A stretch of 64,000 nucleotides of DNA from Saccharopolyspora oryzae (GCF_027853915.1 NZ_JAQGLA010000010.1:62001-126000); one strand, 5' to 3'; positions 27,463 through 37,053 are shown, counted from the stretch's first letter. Notes: generated from the sequence alone by a model not told the origin. Program-made: numbers and translations.

Positions 27463-28941
27463 GTGGCTCCCGACTCAGCTGATGGCCAAGCCACTGGTTT
27501 GCAGCAAAGCTTGAAGCGCCGTCACATGAACCTCATCGCCCTCGGCGGTGTCATCGGGGCCGGCCTGTTCGTCGGCAGCGGTGTGGTGATCCACCAGACC
27601 GGGCCGGCGGCCGTGGTGTCATTCCTGCTCGCGGGAATCCTCACCGTGCTGATCATGCGCATGCTCGCGGAAATGACGGTCGCCAAGCCCGCGCTCGGCT
27701 CGTTCTACGTGTACGCCAGGCAGGCTCTGGGCAACCGCGCCGGATTCTCCGTCGGCTGGATGTACTGGTACTTCTTCGTCATCGTCGTCGCCGTCGAAGC
27801 GGTCGCGGGTGGCCAGATCCTGCAACTGTGGCTGCCCGGCGTACCGCTATGGGTGCTCAGTGGAGCGCTGCTGACCCTGCTGACGGTCACCAACCTCGTC
27901 TCGGCACGCTCCTACGGCGAGTTCGAGTACTGGTTCTCCTCGATCAAAGTGCTGGCCATCGTCGTGTTCCTGCTGGTCGGCTGCCTGTACCTGTTCGGGT
28001 TCTGGCCCGGAGCCCACGCAGGCCTCCACAACCTGGTCGCGCACGGCGGCTTCGCACCCATGGGCGTCGGCGCGATCCTGGCCGCCGTGGTGCCCTGCGT
28101 CGCCTTCTACACCGGCGCCGAAATCGTCACCATCGCCGCGGCCGAGTCCGCCGAACCGAAGCAGGCGGTGGCCCGAGCCATGAAATCGATCATCTTGCGA
28201 GTGGTCGGCTTCTACGTCGGATCCGTGTTCCTCGTGGTGGCGATCGTGCCCTGGGATTCGCCGCAGACGAAGGTCAGCCCCTACGCTGCCGTCCTGTCCG
28301 CGCTGGAAGTCCCGGCGGTGACCACGGTGATGAACGCGATCGTCCTGACCGCCGTGCTGTCCTGCCTGAACTCCGCGCTCTACACCTCCTCCCGGATGTT
28401 GTTCGCCCTCACCAAGAACGGCGACGCGCCCAGGGCTCTCACCAAGCTCGGCCGGGGCTCGGTGCCCAGGCGAGCGATCCTCGTCGGAACCGTCGCCGGC
28501 TACGTCTCCGTCCTGGCCGCCTACTTCTCGCCCGAAGTGGTGTTCGCGTTCTTGGTCAACTCCTACGGCGCCGTCGCGTTGTTCGTCTACCTCGTCATCG
28601 CGATCGCCCAGGTGCGGATGCGGCGCACCCTGGAGCGAACCGAACCGGCCGCGCTCACGCTGAAGATGTGGCTGTTCCCGTGGCTGAGCTACCTCACGAT
28701 CGGGCTGATGGGCGCGGTCATCGTCGCGATGGCGGTCCTGCCGGACACCCGCTCGCAGTTCTGGCTGAGCTTGCTGACGCTTGCCGTCATCTTGGCCGGC
28801 TACCAGCTCCGCGCGCGCCGCGACCGACGCGGCGGTGCTCCGCAGCGGGCCGACGGCGATTCGGCCGGCATCCCGCAGATGCGGTCGGCGATGGCCGACG
28901 GACAACCCGTCGGGCCGGAGCCCCGGCAAACCCAGCGGTAG
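27463..28941 (+). CDS. APC-family amino acid permease, GabP-like
   Basis: 492 residues, GTG start with AGAGGAGG upstream. Twelve hydrophobic helices. The amino-acid permease signature RHMNLIALGGVIGAGLFVGS lies near residue 20, with MRMLAEMTVAKPALGSFYVY near 65 and EIVTIAAAESAEPKQAV near 210, as in GABA and aromatic/basic amino-acid permeases. The C-terminal tail (residues 455-492) is polar and charged. Family members take up GABA, lysine or similar zwitterions by proton symport. Within this locus it is the only candidate taurine or beta-amino-acid importer, since no TauABC-type ABC transporter is present. Taurine uptake is therefore possible but unproven. It ends in a strong hairpin terminator. 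Confidence 0.87.
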   Translation: MAPDSADGQATGLQQSLKRRHMNLIALGGVIGAGLFVGSGVVIHQTGPAAVVSFLLAGILTVLIMRMLAEMTVAKPALGSFYVYARQALGNRAGFSVGWMYWYFFVIVVAVEAVAGGQILQLWLPGVPLWVLSGALLTLLTVTNLVSARSYGEFEYWFSSIKVLAIVVFLLVGCLYLFGFWPGAHAGLHNLVAHGGFAPMGVGAILAAVVPCVAFYTGAEIVTIAAAESAEPKQAVARAMKSIILRVVGFYVGSVFLVVAIVPWDSPQTKVSPYAAVLSALEVPAVTTVMNAIVLTAVLSCLNSALYTSSRMLFALTKNGDAPRALTKLGRGSVPRRAILVGTVAGYVSVLAAYFSPEVVFAFLVNSYGAVALFVYLVIAIAQVRMRRTLERTEPAALTLKMWLFPWLSYLTIGLMGAVIVAMAVLPDTRSQFWLSLLTLAVILAGYQLRARRDRRGGAPQRADGDSAGIPQMRSAMADGQPVGPEPRQTQR

Positions 28942-28944
28942 ACC

Positions 28945-28987
28945 GAGAACGGCGGTGGGGCGGCAAAGCCGTCCCACCGCCGTTCTC
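28945..28987 (+). terminator. Strong hairpin terminator after the permease gene
   Basis: 20-bp stem with one G-T pair, starting GAGAACGGCGGTGGGGCGGC, loop AAA, located 3 bp after the permease stop codon. Confidence 0.85.
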
Positions 28988-28995
28988 GCTGCCCG

Positions 28996-29430
28996 GAGCC
29001 AGGGAGATCAGGACACGCCGGGATTGCGGCGTCGGGCTGGCCCGCCCGGAGATCTCGGTGCTGCTATCGCACGCCAAGAACCTGGTGCACCAGGAACTGC
29101 TGGACAGCGATCTGCCCGCAGATCCGGCGCTGCTACCTGGTGGTGCGGGACGTGTTCGGACTGGAGGAGCTGTGGAACCGGTTGGACGCCGACCTCCCCG
29201 ACGTCCCCTTCCAGGCCACCATGCCCCCCGGCGCATGCTCGCCGACGACGTGCTCGCGCACGGCGGCCTCGAATCGTGGCTGCTGACGCACAAGACCGCG
29301 CTGACCAGGGTGCACACCGTGTACTGCGACCTGTCGAACGCGGCGCTGAACGACTTCGCAGTGCTGTCGTCGGTGTGCAAGCAATCAGCGAGCCCGCGAA
29401 CGCCTGCGTGGCCACCTGGCAGAGGGAGAC
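28996..29430 (+). pseudogene. Relic of a large NAD-dependent glutamate dehydrogenase C-terminus
   Basis: Three frameshifted pieces read rightward: LARPEISVLLSHAKNLVHQE followed by LLDSDLPADP (29038-29130), then in the next frame YLVVRDVFGLEELWNRLDAD (29134-29215), then back in the first frame LADDVLAHGGLESW followed by HTVYCDLSNAALNDFAVLS (to about 29375). These resemble consecutive segments near the end of the 180-kDa type bacterial NAD-glutamate dehydrogenase. There is no start codon, and the order is compressed by deletions. Clearly non-functional; assignment by remembered family motifs. Confidence 0.55.
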
Positions 29431-29448
29431 CCGGTGCGGGACTTCTCG

Positions 29449-30486
29449 TCAGCGCAAGGACTGAACCGCACTGACGAGAGCCAGTACTTCGATGTCGGTG
29501 ACGCTGCAGCCCCGCGAGAGGTCGTTGAGCGGGGCGTTGAGTCCCTGCAGGATCGGGCCGAGCGCCTGCGCTCCCCCGATCCGCTCGGTGATCTTGTAAC
29601 CGATGTTGCCGGCGGCGAGGTTCGGGAACACCAGCACGTTGGCCCTGCCCGCCACGGCCGATCCGGGGGCCTTGTGCATGCTGACCGCCTCCACCACCGC
29701 CGCGTCGAACTGCAACTCCCCGTCGACGACCAGCTCCGGCATTCGTTCGCGCACCATCCGCGTCGCGGAACGGACCCGGTCGACCAACTCGTGCTCGGCG
29801 CTTCCCCTGGTGCTGAAGGACAGCATGGCCACCAGTGGTTCAGCAGAGGACAGCCGCCGGTGGGTACCCGCCGCGGCGATCGCGATGTCGGCCAGTTGCA
29901 CTTCGGTGGGTTCCGGAAGGACCGCGCAGTCGGCGAAGGTCAACACCCGCTCGTCCGGCAGGACCATCAGGAACGAGCTGCTCAACGTCTGCACGCCGGG
30001 CTGCAGGCCGATCACCCGGATCCCGGCCCGCAGCACGTCGGCGGTCGGCCGCGACGCACCGGCCAGGCAGCAGTCGACGATGCCTGCGCGCAGTGCCGCT
30101 GCGGCGAGGTACAAGGGGTCGCTCTGCGCGAGCGTTCGCTGCAGGTCCGGCTTACCTGCGAAGGACTCGTTCAACGCGTTCAGCACGGCCGGATCGGCGG
30201 CGAGACGGTCGATGTCGAGGACCAGTTCGGGCGGCAAGGCCACCCCGCTCACGCGGGCGGCCTCCTCGATCTGCTTGCGAGGTCCGACCAAGCGCGGTTC
30301 GAGCACTCCCTGCGCGTAGAGGCGAGTCGCGGCCTGCACCGCACGGGGATCGCTGCCGTCCGCCAGTGCCGCGCGGACCGCCCGACCGGCCAGTTGCTGC
30401 CGCCATCGCGCTGATAACGGCGATCCGGCCTCGTCCGTCCCGTGCCGTCCGGGTATCCGAGCGAAACTCGCTGCGGCTTCCGTCAT
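29449..30486 (-). CDS. pta: Phosphate acetyltransferase
   Basis: 345 residues, the short Pta type without the N-terminal DRTGG/P-loop half. GGAGAAG lies 5 nt before the ATG at 30486. Seen: [83 protein letters not shown] and [20 protein letters not shown] near residue 290, all diagnostic of the PTA/PTB fold. It converts acetyl phosphate and CoA to acetyl-CoA. Because Xsc makes acetyl phosphate, Pta is the standard next step of sulfonate pathways. It diverges from an iclR gene across a 125-bp promoter with repeated TTGGAA boxes. Confidence 0.93.
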   Translation of the reverse strand: MTEAAASFARIPGRHGTDEAGSPLSARWRQQLAGRAVRAALADGSDPRAVQAATRLYAQGVLEPRLVGPRKQIEEAARVSGVALPPELVLDIDRLAADPAVLNALNESFAGKPDLQRTLAQSDPLYLAAAALRAGIVDCCLAGASRPTADVLRAGIRVIGLQPGVQTLSSSFLMVLPDERVLTFADCAVLPEPTEVQLADIAIAAAGTHRRLSSAEPLVAMLSFSTRGSAEHELVDRVRSATRMVRERMPELVVDGELQFDAAVVEAVSMHKAPGSAVAGRANVLVFPNLAAGNIGYKITERIGGAQALGPILQGLNAPLNDLSRGCSVTDIEVLALVSAVQSLR

Positions 30487-30523
30487 GACGCTTCTCCAGC
30501 CCAGGATGCTTTCACTATATAAA

Positions 30524-30597
30524 AGCTATTTCCAATATTTAGCCTAGCCAGGGAGCCGTTGGAGCGTCAACAAATGCTGTAAGCTACTTCCAACATG
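30524..30597. promoter_or_regulatory. Divergent pta / iclR promoter with two operator-like repeats
   Basis: AGCTATTTCCAATATT at 30524-30539 and AGCTACTTCCAACATG at 30582-30597 are direct repeats, 12 of the first 13 bases alike, 58 bp apart. The first is followed by TTTAGC, giving a loose palindrome GCTA...TAGC. The second lies just ahead of the iclR ribosome-binding site, which fits autoregulation. The TTCCAA core matches the perfect palindrome at 15016-15032. ACTATATAAAAG at 30513-30524 is a possible AT-rich promoter element. Confidence 0.6.
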
Positions 30598-30611
30598 TGA
30601 CAGGGAGGGTC

Positions 30612-31418
30612 ATGTCAACCGATGGGGACTCGGCGCCGCCGCAAGGCACCACCCGGGTGGTCGGCGCGCAAACCATCAGCCGGGCCTTCGCCGTGCTCAG
30701 GCTTTTCCGGGATCGCGGCACCGACCTCGGCGTCGGGCAGGTCGCGAAGGACCTGGGCCTGAACCTGAGCACCGTGCACCGCATCGTGCGCGCTCTCGTA
30801 GCCGAGGGCTATCTCGCCCAGAACGAGGACAGCGAGCGCTACTACCTCGGGACTGGAGCCCTCCTCCTCGGTCAGGCCGCACACCGCAACTTCGGCCTCG
30901 ACGTCGTCTACCCGGTAATACAGAACCTGGCCGCGCAGACCGGCGAATCGGTGAACCTGGGAGTCCTGGCCGACAACGCGGCGATCGTGGTCGAACGAAT
31001 CGAATCCGCCCAGCCGCTGCGCTTCACGCAGCCGCCCGGCACGCGGGTCGTCCTGCACGCCTCGTCGATGGGCAAGGCCCTGCTGGCTTTCAACGACGAG
31101 GTGCGGAAGAGAACGCTCCACGAAGTGTCCGAACTGCCAGCGCTGACCCCGAAGACGCTCACGAACGTCAACGACCTCGAGGCGGATCTGGAGGTGATTC
31201 GCGCCCGCGGCTGGAGCATCGACGACGAGGAATCCACACTCGGCGTTCGCTGCGTCGGAGCGGCGGTTCGCGACGCCTCCGGCAACGCGCGCGCGGCCAT
31301 CGCCGTCCAGGCACCGGCCGTGCGCGTCCCGGACGCGCGTTTCGACGAACTCGGACCGGAAGTCGTGCGGGCAGCCAAGGAGATCTCCACACTCCTCCCT
31401 CCAGGGCACAGCTTCTGA
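30612..31418 (+). CDS. IclR-family transcriptional regulator (2)
   Basis: The ATG at 30612 has GGGAGG 3-4 nt upstream; 268 residues. Winged HTH SRAFAVLRLFRDRGTDLGVG followed by LGLNLSTVHRIVRALVAEGY, then the effector domain (PLRFTQPPGTRVVLHASS, MGKALLAF, DEESTLGVRCVGAAVRD, AIAVQAPAVRVPDARF). Paralogue of the IclR at 23339. It diverges from pta and converges on xsc. The two TTCCAA repeats in its own promoter and the perfect palindrome upstream of the sauS and sauU-like genes suggest it coordinates pta with the sulfoacetate branch. Confidence 0.88.
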   Translation: MSTDGDSAPPQGTTRVVGAQTISRAFAVLRLFRDRGTDLGVGQVAKDLGLNLSTVHRIVRALVAEGYLAQNEDSERYYLGTGALLLGQAAHRNFGLDVVYPVIQNLAAQTGESVNLGVLADNAAIVVERIESAQPLRFTQPPGTRVVLHASSMGKALLAFNDEVRKRTLHEVSELPALTPKTLTNVNDLEADLEVIRARGWSIDDEESTLGVRCVGAAVRDASGNARAAIAVQAPAVRVPDARFDELGPEVVRAAKEISTLLPPGHSF

Positions 31419-31489
31419 GCCGAGGCGAGCAGCGTCCGTGCAACCGACCGCGCGAGCGTTGTCGCCTTCCACATGCGCGCGGGCACGCA

Positions 31490-31521
31490 ACGCGGGCTCC
31501 GGCTGCCGCCGGAGCCCGCGT
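31490..31521. terminator. Bidirectional hairpin terminator between iclR(2) and xsc
   Basis: Perfect 14-bp stem ACGCGGGCTCCGGC / GCCGGAGCCCGCGT with loop TGCC, between two converging genes. Confidence 0.85.
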
Positions 31522-31544
31522 GCCGTGCCGTCAGGTGTCCCTGA

Positions 31545-33353
31545 TCAGACGTAGTCCCTGTACTTCTCCAGCAGGCGGACCGGCTTGCGCAGGGCGTCCC
31601 GGCGGAAGGGGTCACCCAGCTCGCGGGTGCACATGATCTCGAGGACCACGGTCTTGCCCTCGTTCATCTGCAGATCCACCGCCTTGCGCAGCGACGGGCC
31701 GACCTCTTCGAGCTTGTCCACCACGATGCCCACCGCACCCATGGCCTCACCGATCTTGGCGAAGCTCTCGTTCTCCAGCTCACCCGCCACGAACCGGCGG
31801 TCGTAGAAGTCCACCTGGTTCTTCTTCTCCGCACCCCACTGGCGGTTGTGGAACACCACTGCCGTCACCGGGATGTCATGCCGCACTGCAGTCATGATCT
31901 CGCCCATGCTCATGCCCCACGCACCGTCACCGGCGTAGGAGATCGCCGGGCGTTCGGGGGCAGCCGCCTTGGCACCGATGATCGTCGGCAGTGCGTACCC
32001 GCAGTTTCCGAAACTCATGGGAGCGAAGAAGCTGCGGGGCTTTTCGAAGCGGAGGTAGCTGTTGGCCACGGAGTTGATGTTGCCGATATCGGTGGAGACC
32101 ATCACGTCTGCCGGCATCGCCTTCTCGAGCTCCCGCAGCACCTGGCGCGGGTGCAGCCAGTTGCCCTCCTCCTGCTCCTGCTCCGCGATCATGTCGAGGC
32201 TGAACGGGTCGGTCTCGTGGGTCCACTCGTCGAGTTCCTTCTCCCACGCGTCTTTCTCGGCCTTGATCGCGGCCGCCCGTTCCTCCCGGTTGGCGTCGCA
32301 GGCCAGCGTCCTGCCCGCCAGCCGCTCGCCCAGCGCGACGGCGCTCGCCTTGGCGTCACCGCAGATGCCGACGGAGATCTTCTTCACCAGACCGAGCATC
32401 TTGTGGTCGGCGTCGATCTGGATGATCTTGGCGTTCTCCGGCCAGTACTCCAAGCCGTGCTGCGGCAGGGTGCCGAAAGGACCGAGTCGCGAACCCAGAG
32501 CGACCACGACGTCAGCGCGCGAGATCAGCTTCATCGCGGCCTTGGAGCCCTGGTAGCCCAGGGGACCGCACCACAACGGGTGACTGGCCGGGAACGAATC
32601 GTTGTGCAGGTAGCTGTTGACCACGGGAGCGCCCAGGCGCTCGGCGAGCGCCTTGCACTCCTCCACGGCGTCGGCCATCACCACGCCACCACCGGAAATG
32701 ATCACTGGGAACTCGGCCGCGGCGAGCAGTTCCGCCGCCTCGTCGAGGCTCTGCGCCCCTCCAGGACCGCGGTCGAGGCGCTTCGGCTGGGGGACCTCGG
32801 TGGTGATCTCGCCGTAGAAGAAGTCCCGCGGGATGTTGAGCTGGGTCGGCCCGATCTCCGACATCGCGCGGTCGAAGCAGCGGCCGGTGTACTCCGCCAT
32901 GCGCGCGGGGTTGTTCACGTGCCCCTGGTACTTCGTGAACTCCTGGAACATCGGCAGTTGGTTGGCTTCCTGGAAGCCGCCGAGCCCGGTGCCCATGGTG
33001 CCGGCTTCGGGTGTCACGATGACGACCGGACTGTGCGCCCAGTACGCGGCGGCGATCGCGGTCACGCAGTTGCTGATACCGGGGCCGTTCTGGCCGATCA
33101 CCACGCCGTGGCGCCCGCTGACGCGCGCGTAGCCGTCGGCCATGTGGCCGGCGCCCTGCTCGTGCACCACCGGGATCAGGCGAATGCCGGCCGGGGCGAA
33201 GATGTCCATCGCGTCCATGAACGCGGAACCCATGATGCCGAAGATGTCCTTGACGTCATTTGCCACCAGTGTCTCCACGAAGGCCTCCGACGGCGTCATC
33301 TTCTGCACGCCCTGGACAACGGCGCGGCTTGCCCCGTCCGTCTGGTCAGTCAT
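31545..33353 (-). CDS. xsc: Sulfoacetaldehyde acetyltransferase
   Basis: 602 residues, full length for Xsc; AGGAGAGGAACGACC precedes the ATG. TPP-dependent enzyme: N-terminal Pyr domain with the conserved Glu in VVHEQGAGHMADGYARVSGR near residue 65, central domain, and C-terminal TPP/Mg motif SYAGDGAWGMSMGEIMTAV near residue 500, continuing to VVFHNRQWGAEKKNQVDFYD, a stretch highly typical of Xsc. EAGTMGTGLGGFQEANQLPM and GPTQLNIPRDFFYGEIT are further Xsc-specific segments. Reaction: sulfoacetaldehyde + phosphate to acetyl phosphate + sulfite, in the cytoplasm. It is the hub where taurine, isethionate and sulfoacetate degradation meet. Divergent from iclR(3) across an operator-rich promoter. 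Confidence 0.96.
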   Translation of the reverse strand: MTDQTDGASRAVVQGVQKMTPSEAFVETLVANDVKDIFGIMGSAFMDAMDIFAPAGIRLIPVVHEQGAGHMADGYARVSGRHGVVIGQNGPGISNCVTAIAAAYWAHSPVVIVTPEAGTMGTGLGGFQEANQLPMFQEFTKYQGHVNNPARMAEYTGRCFDRAMSEIGPTQLNIPRDFFYGEITTEVPQPKRLDRGPGGAQSLDEAAELLAAAEFPVIISGGGVVMADAVEECKALAERLGAPVVNSYLHNDSFPASHPLWCGPLGYQGSKAAMKLISRADVVVALGSRLGPFGTLPQHGLEYWPENAKIIQIDADHKMLGLVKKISVGICGDAKASAVALGERLAGRTLACDANREERAAAIKAEKDAWEKELDEWTHETDPFSLDMIAEQEQEEGNWLHPRQVLRELEKAMPADVMVSTDIGNINSVANSYLRFEKPRSFFAPMSFGNCGYALPTIIGAKAAAPERPAISYAGDGAWGMSMGEIMTAVRHDIPVTAVVFHNRQWGAEKKNQVDFYDRRFVAGELENESFAKIGEAMGAVGIVVDKLEEVGPSLRKAVDLQMNEGKTVVLEIMCTRELGDPFRRDALRKPVRLLEKYRDYV

Positions 33354-33395
33354 GGTCGTTCCTCTCCTGTCGACAGGCCAAGATGGGAGCTTGAT

Positions 33396-33507
33396 CCGAA
33401 AATCGGTACGTGGCGTCTCTGAAAACTGGATTCGATGCTAGGAGTGCCGTTCGACTCGGTCAATAGAAATCCTGAAAACCGATACGCCCTGTACTGGTTT
33501 CCGGTAC
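33396..33507. promoter_or_regulatory. Divergent xsc / iclR(3) promoter with palindrome and repeats
   Basis: A near-perfect palindrome GTACTGG-TTT-CCGGTAC at 33491-33507 lies 22 bp before the iclR start. Related half sites point the same way at 33396-33410 (CCGAAAATCGGTACG), 33419-33433 (CTGAAAACTGGATTC) and 33472-33486 (CTGAAAACCGATACG). Four related boxes in 112 bp fit cooperative binding by the IclR protein encoded alongside, controlling xsc and itself. Confidence 0.65.
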
Positions 33508-33528
33508 ATGGACTAGAGTGGGACCACG

Positions 33529-34329
33529 ATGGACGAGATTCGTGAAACCGAGGCGGCGGTTGAGCTCAACGGGGAGACGCCCACGTTGCGCCTGTTCGCG
33601 CTGCTCGAACTGATCGCCTCCAAGGACCAGTTCGTGTCGCTGCAAGGCCTGGTCGAGGAAACGAGCATGCCCAAGCCGACCCTGCACCGCATGCTCCAGC
33701 AGCTCGAAAGCGGTGGCCTGCTGGTTCGCCAAGGCGACGGCCGGAACTACGGCACGGGCGCCCGCCTGCGGCGACTGGCCGAGAACCTGTTGCTCAACGC
33801 CACCCAGCACGGGGCCCGGCACGCGGTCCTGCGCAGCCTCGTGGAGGAACTCGGCGAAAGCTGCAACGTGACCGCGCTCTCCGGCAACGAAGTGGTGTAC
33901 CTGGACCGCGTCGAAACGCCCGAACCCCTGCGGTTCTACCTGCGGCCCGGTTCGCGAGTCCCGGTGCACTGCTCCGCGAGCGGCAAGATGATCTTGTCGC
34001 AGTTCAGCCCCGCGCAACGGCGCAAGCTCCTGGCACACGCTCCCCTGAAGCAGTACACGCCCAAGACCATCACGGACCTCGATGCGCTGGAGGCCGAGCT
34101 CAAGCAGGTGCGCAGCGACGGCTACGCCATCGACGACGAGGAATTCCTGCCTGGGCTGGTCTGCGCCGCCGTGCTCGTGCCGACGGCCGACGGGCGCTCC
34201 AACCTCTGCCTGGCCGCCCAAGCACCCGTCATGCGGCTCACCGCGGCGGACGCCCCGAAGCTGCTCCCCGCGCTGCGGCGCGCCGCCGACGCCATTAATC
34301 GCATCGAGTCCGAAGGCTCCACGACCTAG
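33529..34329 (+). CDS. IclR-family transcriptional regulator (3)
   Basis: 266 residues. Winged [23 protein letters not shown] and [20 protein letters not shown]; effector domain with [43 protein letters not shown] and [17 protein letters not shown]. It is more distant from the other two IclR proteins than they are from each other. It lies divergent to xsc with a palindrome between, so xsc is its likely target; the effector could be sulfoacetaldehyde or an upstream sulfonate. The CobS/CobT-like pair follows on the same strand, so it may be the first gene of a three-gene transcript. The ribosome-binding site is weak (GTGGGA). Confidence 0.87.
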   Translation: MDEIRETEAAVELNGETPTLRLFALLELIASKDQFVSLQGLVEETSMPKPTLHRMLQQLESGGLLVRQGDGRNYGTGARLRRLAENLLLNATQHGARHAVLRSLVEELGESCNVTALSGNEVVYLDRVETPEPLRFYLRPGSRVPVHCSASGKMILSQFSPAQRRKLLAHAPLKQYTPKTITDLDALEAELKQVRSDGYAIDDEEFLPGLVCAAVLVPTADGRSNLCLAAQAPVMRLTAADAPKLLPALRRAADAINRIESEGSTT

Positions 34330-34358
34330 ACCGGCACCCCGGCGTGATTGGTGACGAC

Positions 34359-35327
34359 ATGACCTCGACCAGACCGGACTCGCACACCCCGGACCACCAG
34401 GTCGCCGTACGCGACGCTTTCGGCATCGACTCCGAGATGGTGGTTCCGGCGTTCCGCGAACCCGACGAACACGTGCCCGAGATCGACGAGGCCTACCGGT
34501 TCAACAGCGACGTCACCCTGGCGCTGCTCGCCGGATTCACCAGGGACCGGCGCGTGCTCGTGCAAGGACTGCACGGCACCGGCAAATCGACCCACATCGA
34601 GCAGGTAGCGGCCCGGCTGAACTGGCCGTGCGTGCGGGTCAACCTCGATGGCCACATCAGCCGCCTCGACCTGGTGGGCCGGGATGCGGTCGTGTTGCGC
34701 GCCGGGCAGCAGGTGACCGAGTTCCAGGAGGGCATCCTCCCCTGGGCGCTGCAACGTCCGGTGGCACTCATCTTCGACGAGTACGACGCGGGGCGTCCGG
34801 ACGTGATGTTCGTGATCCAGCGGATCCTCGAGCGCGACGGCAAGCTCACGCTGATGGACCAGAACCGGGTGCTCCGCCCGCACCCGTACTTCCGGCTCTT
34901 CGCGACCGCGAACACCTTGGGCCTGGGCAACCTCAACGGTCTCTACCACGGCGCACAGCGCCTCAACCACGCGCAGATCGATCGCTGGAACATCGTGGCG
35001 TCGCTGAACTACCTTCCTCCGGAGGAAGAAATCGCGATCGTGCGAGGCCGAGTGCCCCAGCTGGACGGCGACCTCGTCGCCTCGATGGTCGCGGTCGCGG
35101 GCCTCACCCGCGCCGGCTTCCACGCCGGAGACCTGTCGACGTTGATGTCGCCGCGCACGGTGATCACTTGGGCGGAGAACATCGAGGTGTTCGACGACCC
35201 GGCGCTGGCGTTCCGGCTGTCCTTCGTCAACAAGTGCGACGAGGCCGAACGTCCGGTGGTGGCGGAGTACTTCCAGCGCTGCTTCGACCGCGAGCTGGCG
35301 GAGTCCTACCAGCTATCCCCGGCATGA
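34359..35327 (+). CDS. CobS/MoxR-like AAA+ ATPase
   Basis: The ATG at 34359 has weak GGTGA; a GTG at 34344 is the alternative. 322 residues. Walker A is [18 protein letters not shown] near residue 75, Walker [15 protein letters not shown] near 135, sensor 1 [13 protein letters not shown] near 180, then a C-terminal AAA lid. The sequence [18 protein letters not shown] is characteristic of CobS, the AAA subunit of aerobic cobaltochelatase, and of related MoxR-type motors. There is no CobN-like chelatase subunit nearby. It overlaps (ATGA) the VWA gene that follows. MoxR-VWA pairs insert metals into, or remodel, partner enzymes. The partner here is unknown. Confidence 0.82.
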   Translation: MTSTRPDSHTPDHQVAVRDAFGIDSEMVVPAFREPDEHVPEIDEAYRFNSDVTLALLAGFTRDRRVLVQGLHGTGKSTHIEQVAARLNWPCVRVNLDGHISRLDLVGRDAVVLRAGQQVTEFQEGILPWALQRPVALIFDEYDAGRPDVMFVIQRILERDGKLTLMDQNRVLRPHPYFRLFATANTLGLGNLNGLYHGAQRLNHAQIDRWNIVASLNYLPPEEEIAIVRGRVPQLDGDLVASMVAVAGLTRAGFHAGDLSTLMSPRTVITWAENIEVFDDPALAFRLSFVNKCDEAERPVVAEYFQRCFDRELAESYQLSPA

Positions 35328-37027
35328 GCGGCTCCAGAGCAACCGCGCGGCACCAGCAACGGGTCGAAGAGCTCTGCGCCGCCGCCGTTCGCGCGCTCAG
35401 CGGCGAGCCGAACCTGCACTTCCGTGGGCGGCGCCTGCATCGCGGGCACCGACGGCTGCCGCTGCACGCGCCGCACTTGCAGCCGTCGCTGGACGACGAC
35501 TTCGGGTCGTTCCGGGGCGCCGCGGACGGAATGGCACTGCGCCTGACGCACTCGGACGCCGAGCTCCACCGCAGCCTGCATCCCGCGGATCCGGTGCAGC
35601 GGCTCATCTTCGAGATGCTGGAACAGTTCCGCGTCGAGGCGCTGGCTGGGTTGCCCGGCGTCATCGCGAACCTGCGCCACCGGCACGTCCAGTGGTCACT
35701 CGACGTCCACCACTCCGGTATGACCGAGACTTCGCGTGGCATCCTCCTCTACACCGTGGCGCAGGTCTGCCGCTCCCGCGTGACCGGACAACCAGTGGTG
35801 GCCGAAACGGAAGACCTGCTGGAAGCCACCCGGTTCGACATCGTCCCGGCCTTGGGGAAAGACCTCACCGGGCTGCGCAGGCGTCGCCACGATCAGAACG
35901 CGTACGCAGAGCACGCGCTTGCCATCGCACGCATCGTGGGCAACATGCTCGCCGCTGCCGACGAGAACGACGAGCATGACGGCGAAGACATCGACGACCA
36001 CGCCAGGTTCCCGCTGTTCTTGGATTCAGACGATGACTTCGACGACACGATCCCGCAGGTGTCCACCGGGCACAGCCGCGTGCTCGGGGAGTCCGAAGCC
36101 GGCTACCGCGCTTTCACCACGGCCTATGACCGGCAGCACGCGGTGCCCGCACTCGTTCGGGCGGAGCTGCTGCGGGATTACCGCCAGCGGCTCGACCGGT
36201 GTATCACCGGACAGGGCGTGAACATTCCTCGCCTGACCCGCCAGCTGAAGATGCTGCTCGCCGATCCTGCCCGGAACGGCTGGGACGGCGGACAGGAAGA
36301 GGGACACGTCGACGGCCGCCGCCTGGCCCAACTCATCGCTTCCCCCACCGAGCGCCGGTTGTTCCGCACTGAGCGGATCGAACCGGCTGCGAACTGCCTG
36401 GTGACCTTCCTGATCGACTGCTCCGGCTCGATGAAGGAGCACATCGAGTCGATCGCCGTGATCGTCGACGTGTTCGCCCGCGCATTGGAGCTGGCCGGGG
36501 CGAGCAGTGAGATCCTGGGATTCACGACCGGCGCGTGGAACGGCGGCCGCGCGATGCGCGAATGGCACCGCAGCGGACGGCCCGCGCATCCGGGGCGTCT
36601 CAACGAGTTGTGCCACCTCGTCTTCAAGGACGCCGACACGTCTTGGCGACGAGCGCGTCCCGGCATCGCGGGGCTGCTGAAGGCCGACCTGTTCCGGGAA
36701 GGCGTGGACGGCGAAGCGGTCACCTGGGCCTGCCGGCGCATGGCCGGCCGAAGCGAGCAGCGACGGCTGCTGATCGTGCTCTCCGACGGCAGCCCCATGG
36801 ACAGCGCGACCAACCTGACCAACGACCGGCACTACCTGGACAACCACCTCAAAGACGTCGTCCGGCGAGAGGAGCTGGCCGGTTCGGCGCGGATCTGCGG
36901 CCTCGGCGTCGGACTCGACCTGAGCCCGTTCTACCGCCGCTCCCATGCCCTGGACCTGTCCCGAGGGCCGGGCAACGACGTGTTCCGTGAGATCCTCGAA
37001 ATGATCGCCGGGGACCGGCGGTCGTGA
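35324..37027 (+). CDS. CobT-like VWA-domain protein, partner of the CobS-like ATPase
   Basis: 567 residues; the ATG overlaps the CobS-like stop. The N-terminal half is helical and rich in His/Arg ([20 protein letters not shown] near residue 30). A central acidic linker ([16 protein letters not shown] and [11 protein letters not shown], residues 205-245) is a CobT hallmark. The C-terminal VWA domain has the MIDAS motif [12 protein letters not shown] near residue 365 (DxSxS), with the Thr site in the following loops and [16 protein letters not shown] near 485. Family knowledge: the VWA arm binds the target, and the AAA ring supplies force. Together with the upstream gene this is a complete two-part motor without its chelatase; neighbouring metalloenzymes or Xsc itself are possible clients. 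Confidence 0.82.
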   Translation: MSGSRATARHQQRVEELCAAAVRALSGEPNLHFRGRRLHRGHRRLPLHAPHLQPSLDDDFGSFRGAADGMALRLTHSDAELHRSLHPADPVQRLIFEMLEQFRVEALAGLPGVIANLRHRHVQWSLDVHHSGMTETSRGILLYTVAQVCRSRVTGQPVVAETEDLLEATRFDIVPALGKDLTGLRRRRHDQNAYAEHALAIARIVGNMLAAADENDEHDGEDIDDHARFPLFLDSDDDFDDTIPQVSTGHSRVLGESEAGYRAFTTAYDRQHAVPALVRAELLRDYRQRLDRCITGQGVNIPRLTRQLKMLLADPARNGWDGGQEEGHVDGRRLAQLIASPTERRLFRTERIEPAANCLVTFLIDCSGSMKEHIESIAVIVDVFARALELAGASSEILGFTTGAWNGGRAMREWHRSGRPAHPGRLNELCHLVFKDADTSWRRARPGIAGLLKADLFREGVDGEAVTWACRRMAGRSEQRRLLIVLSDGSPMDSATNLTNDRHYLDNHLKDVVRREELAGSARICGLGVGLDLSPFYRRSHALDLSRGPGNDVFREILEMIAGDRRS

Positions 37028-37053
37028 TGCGATCGGTGCTCATTCCCAGCAGG

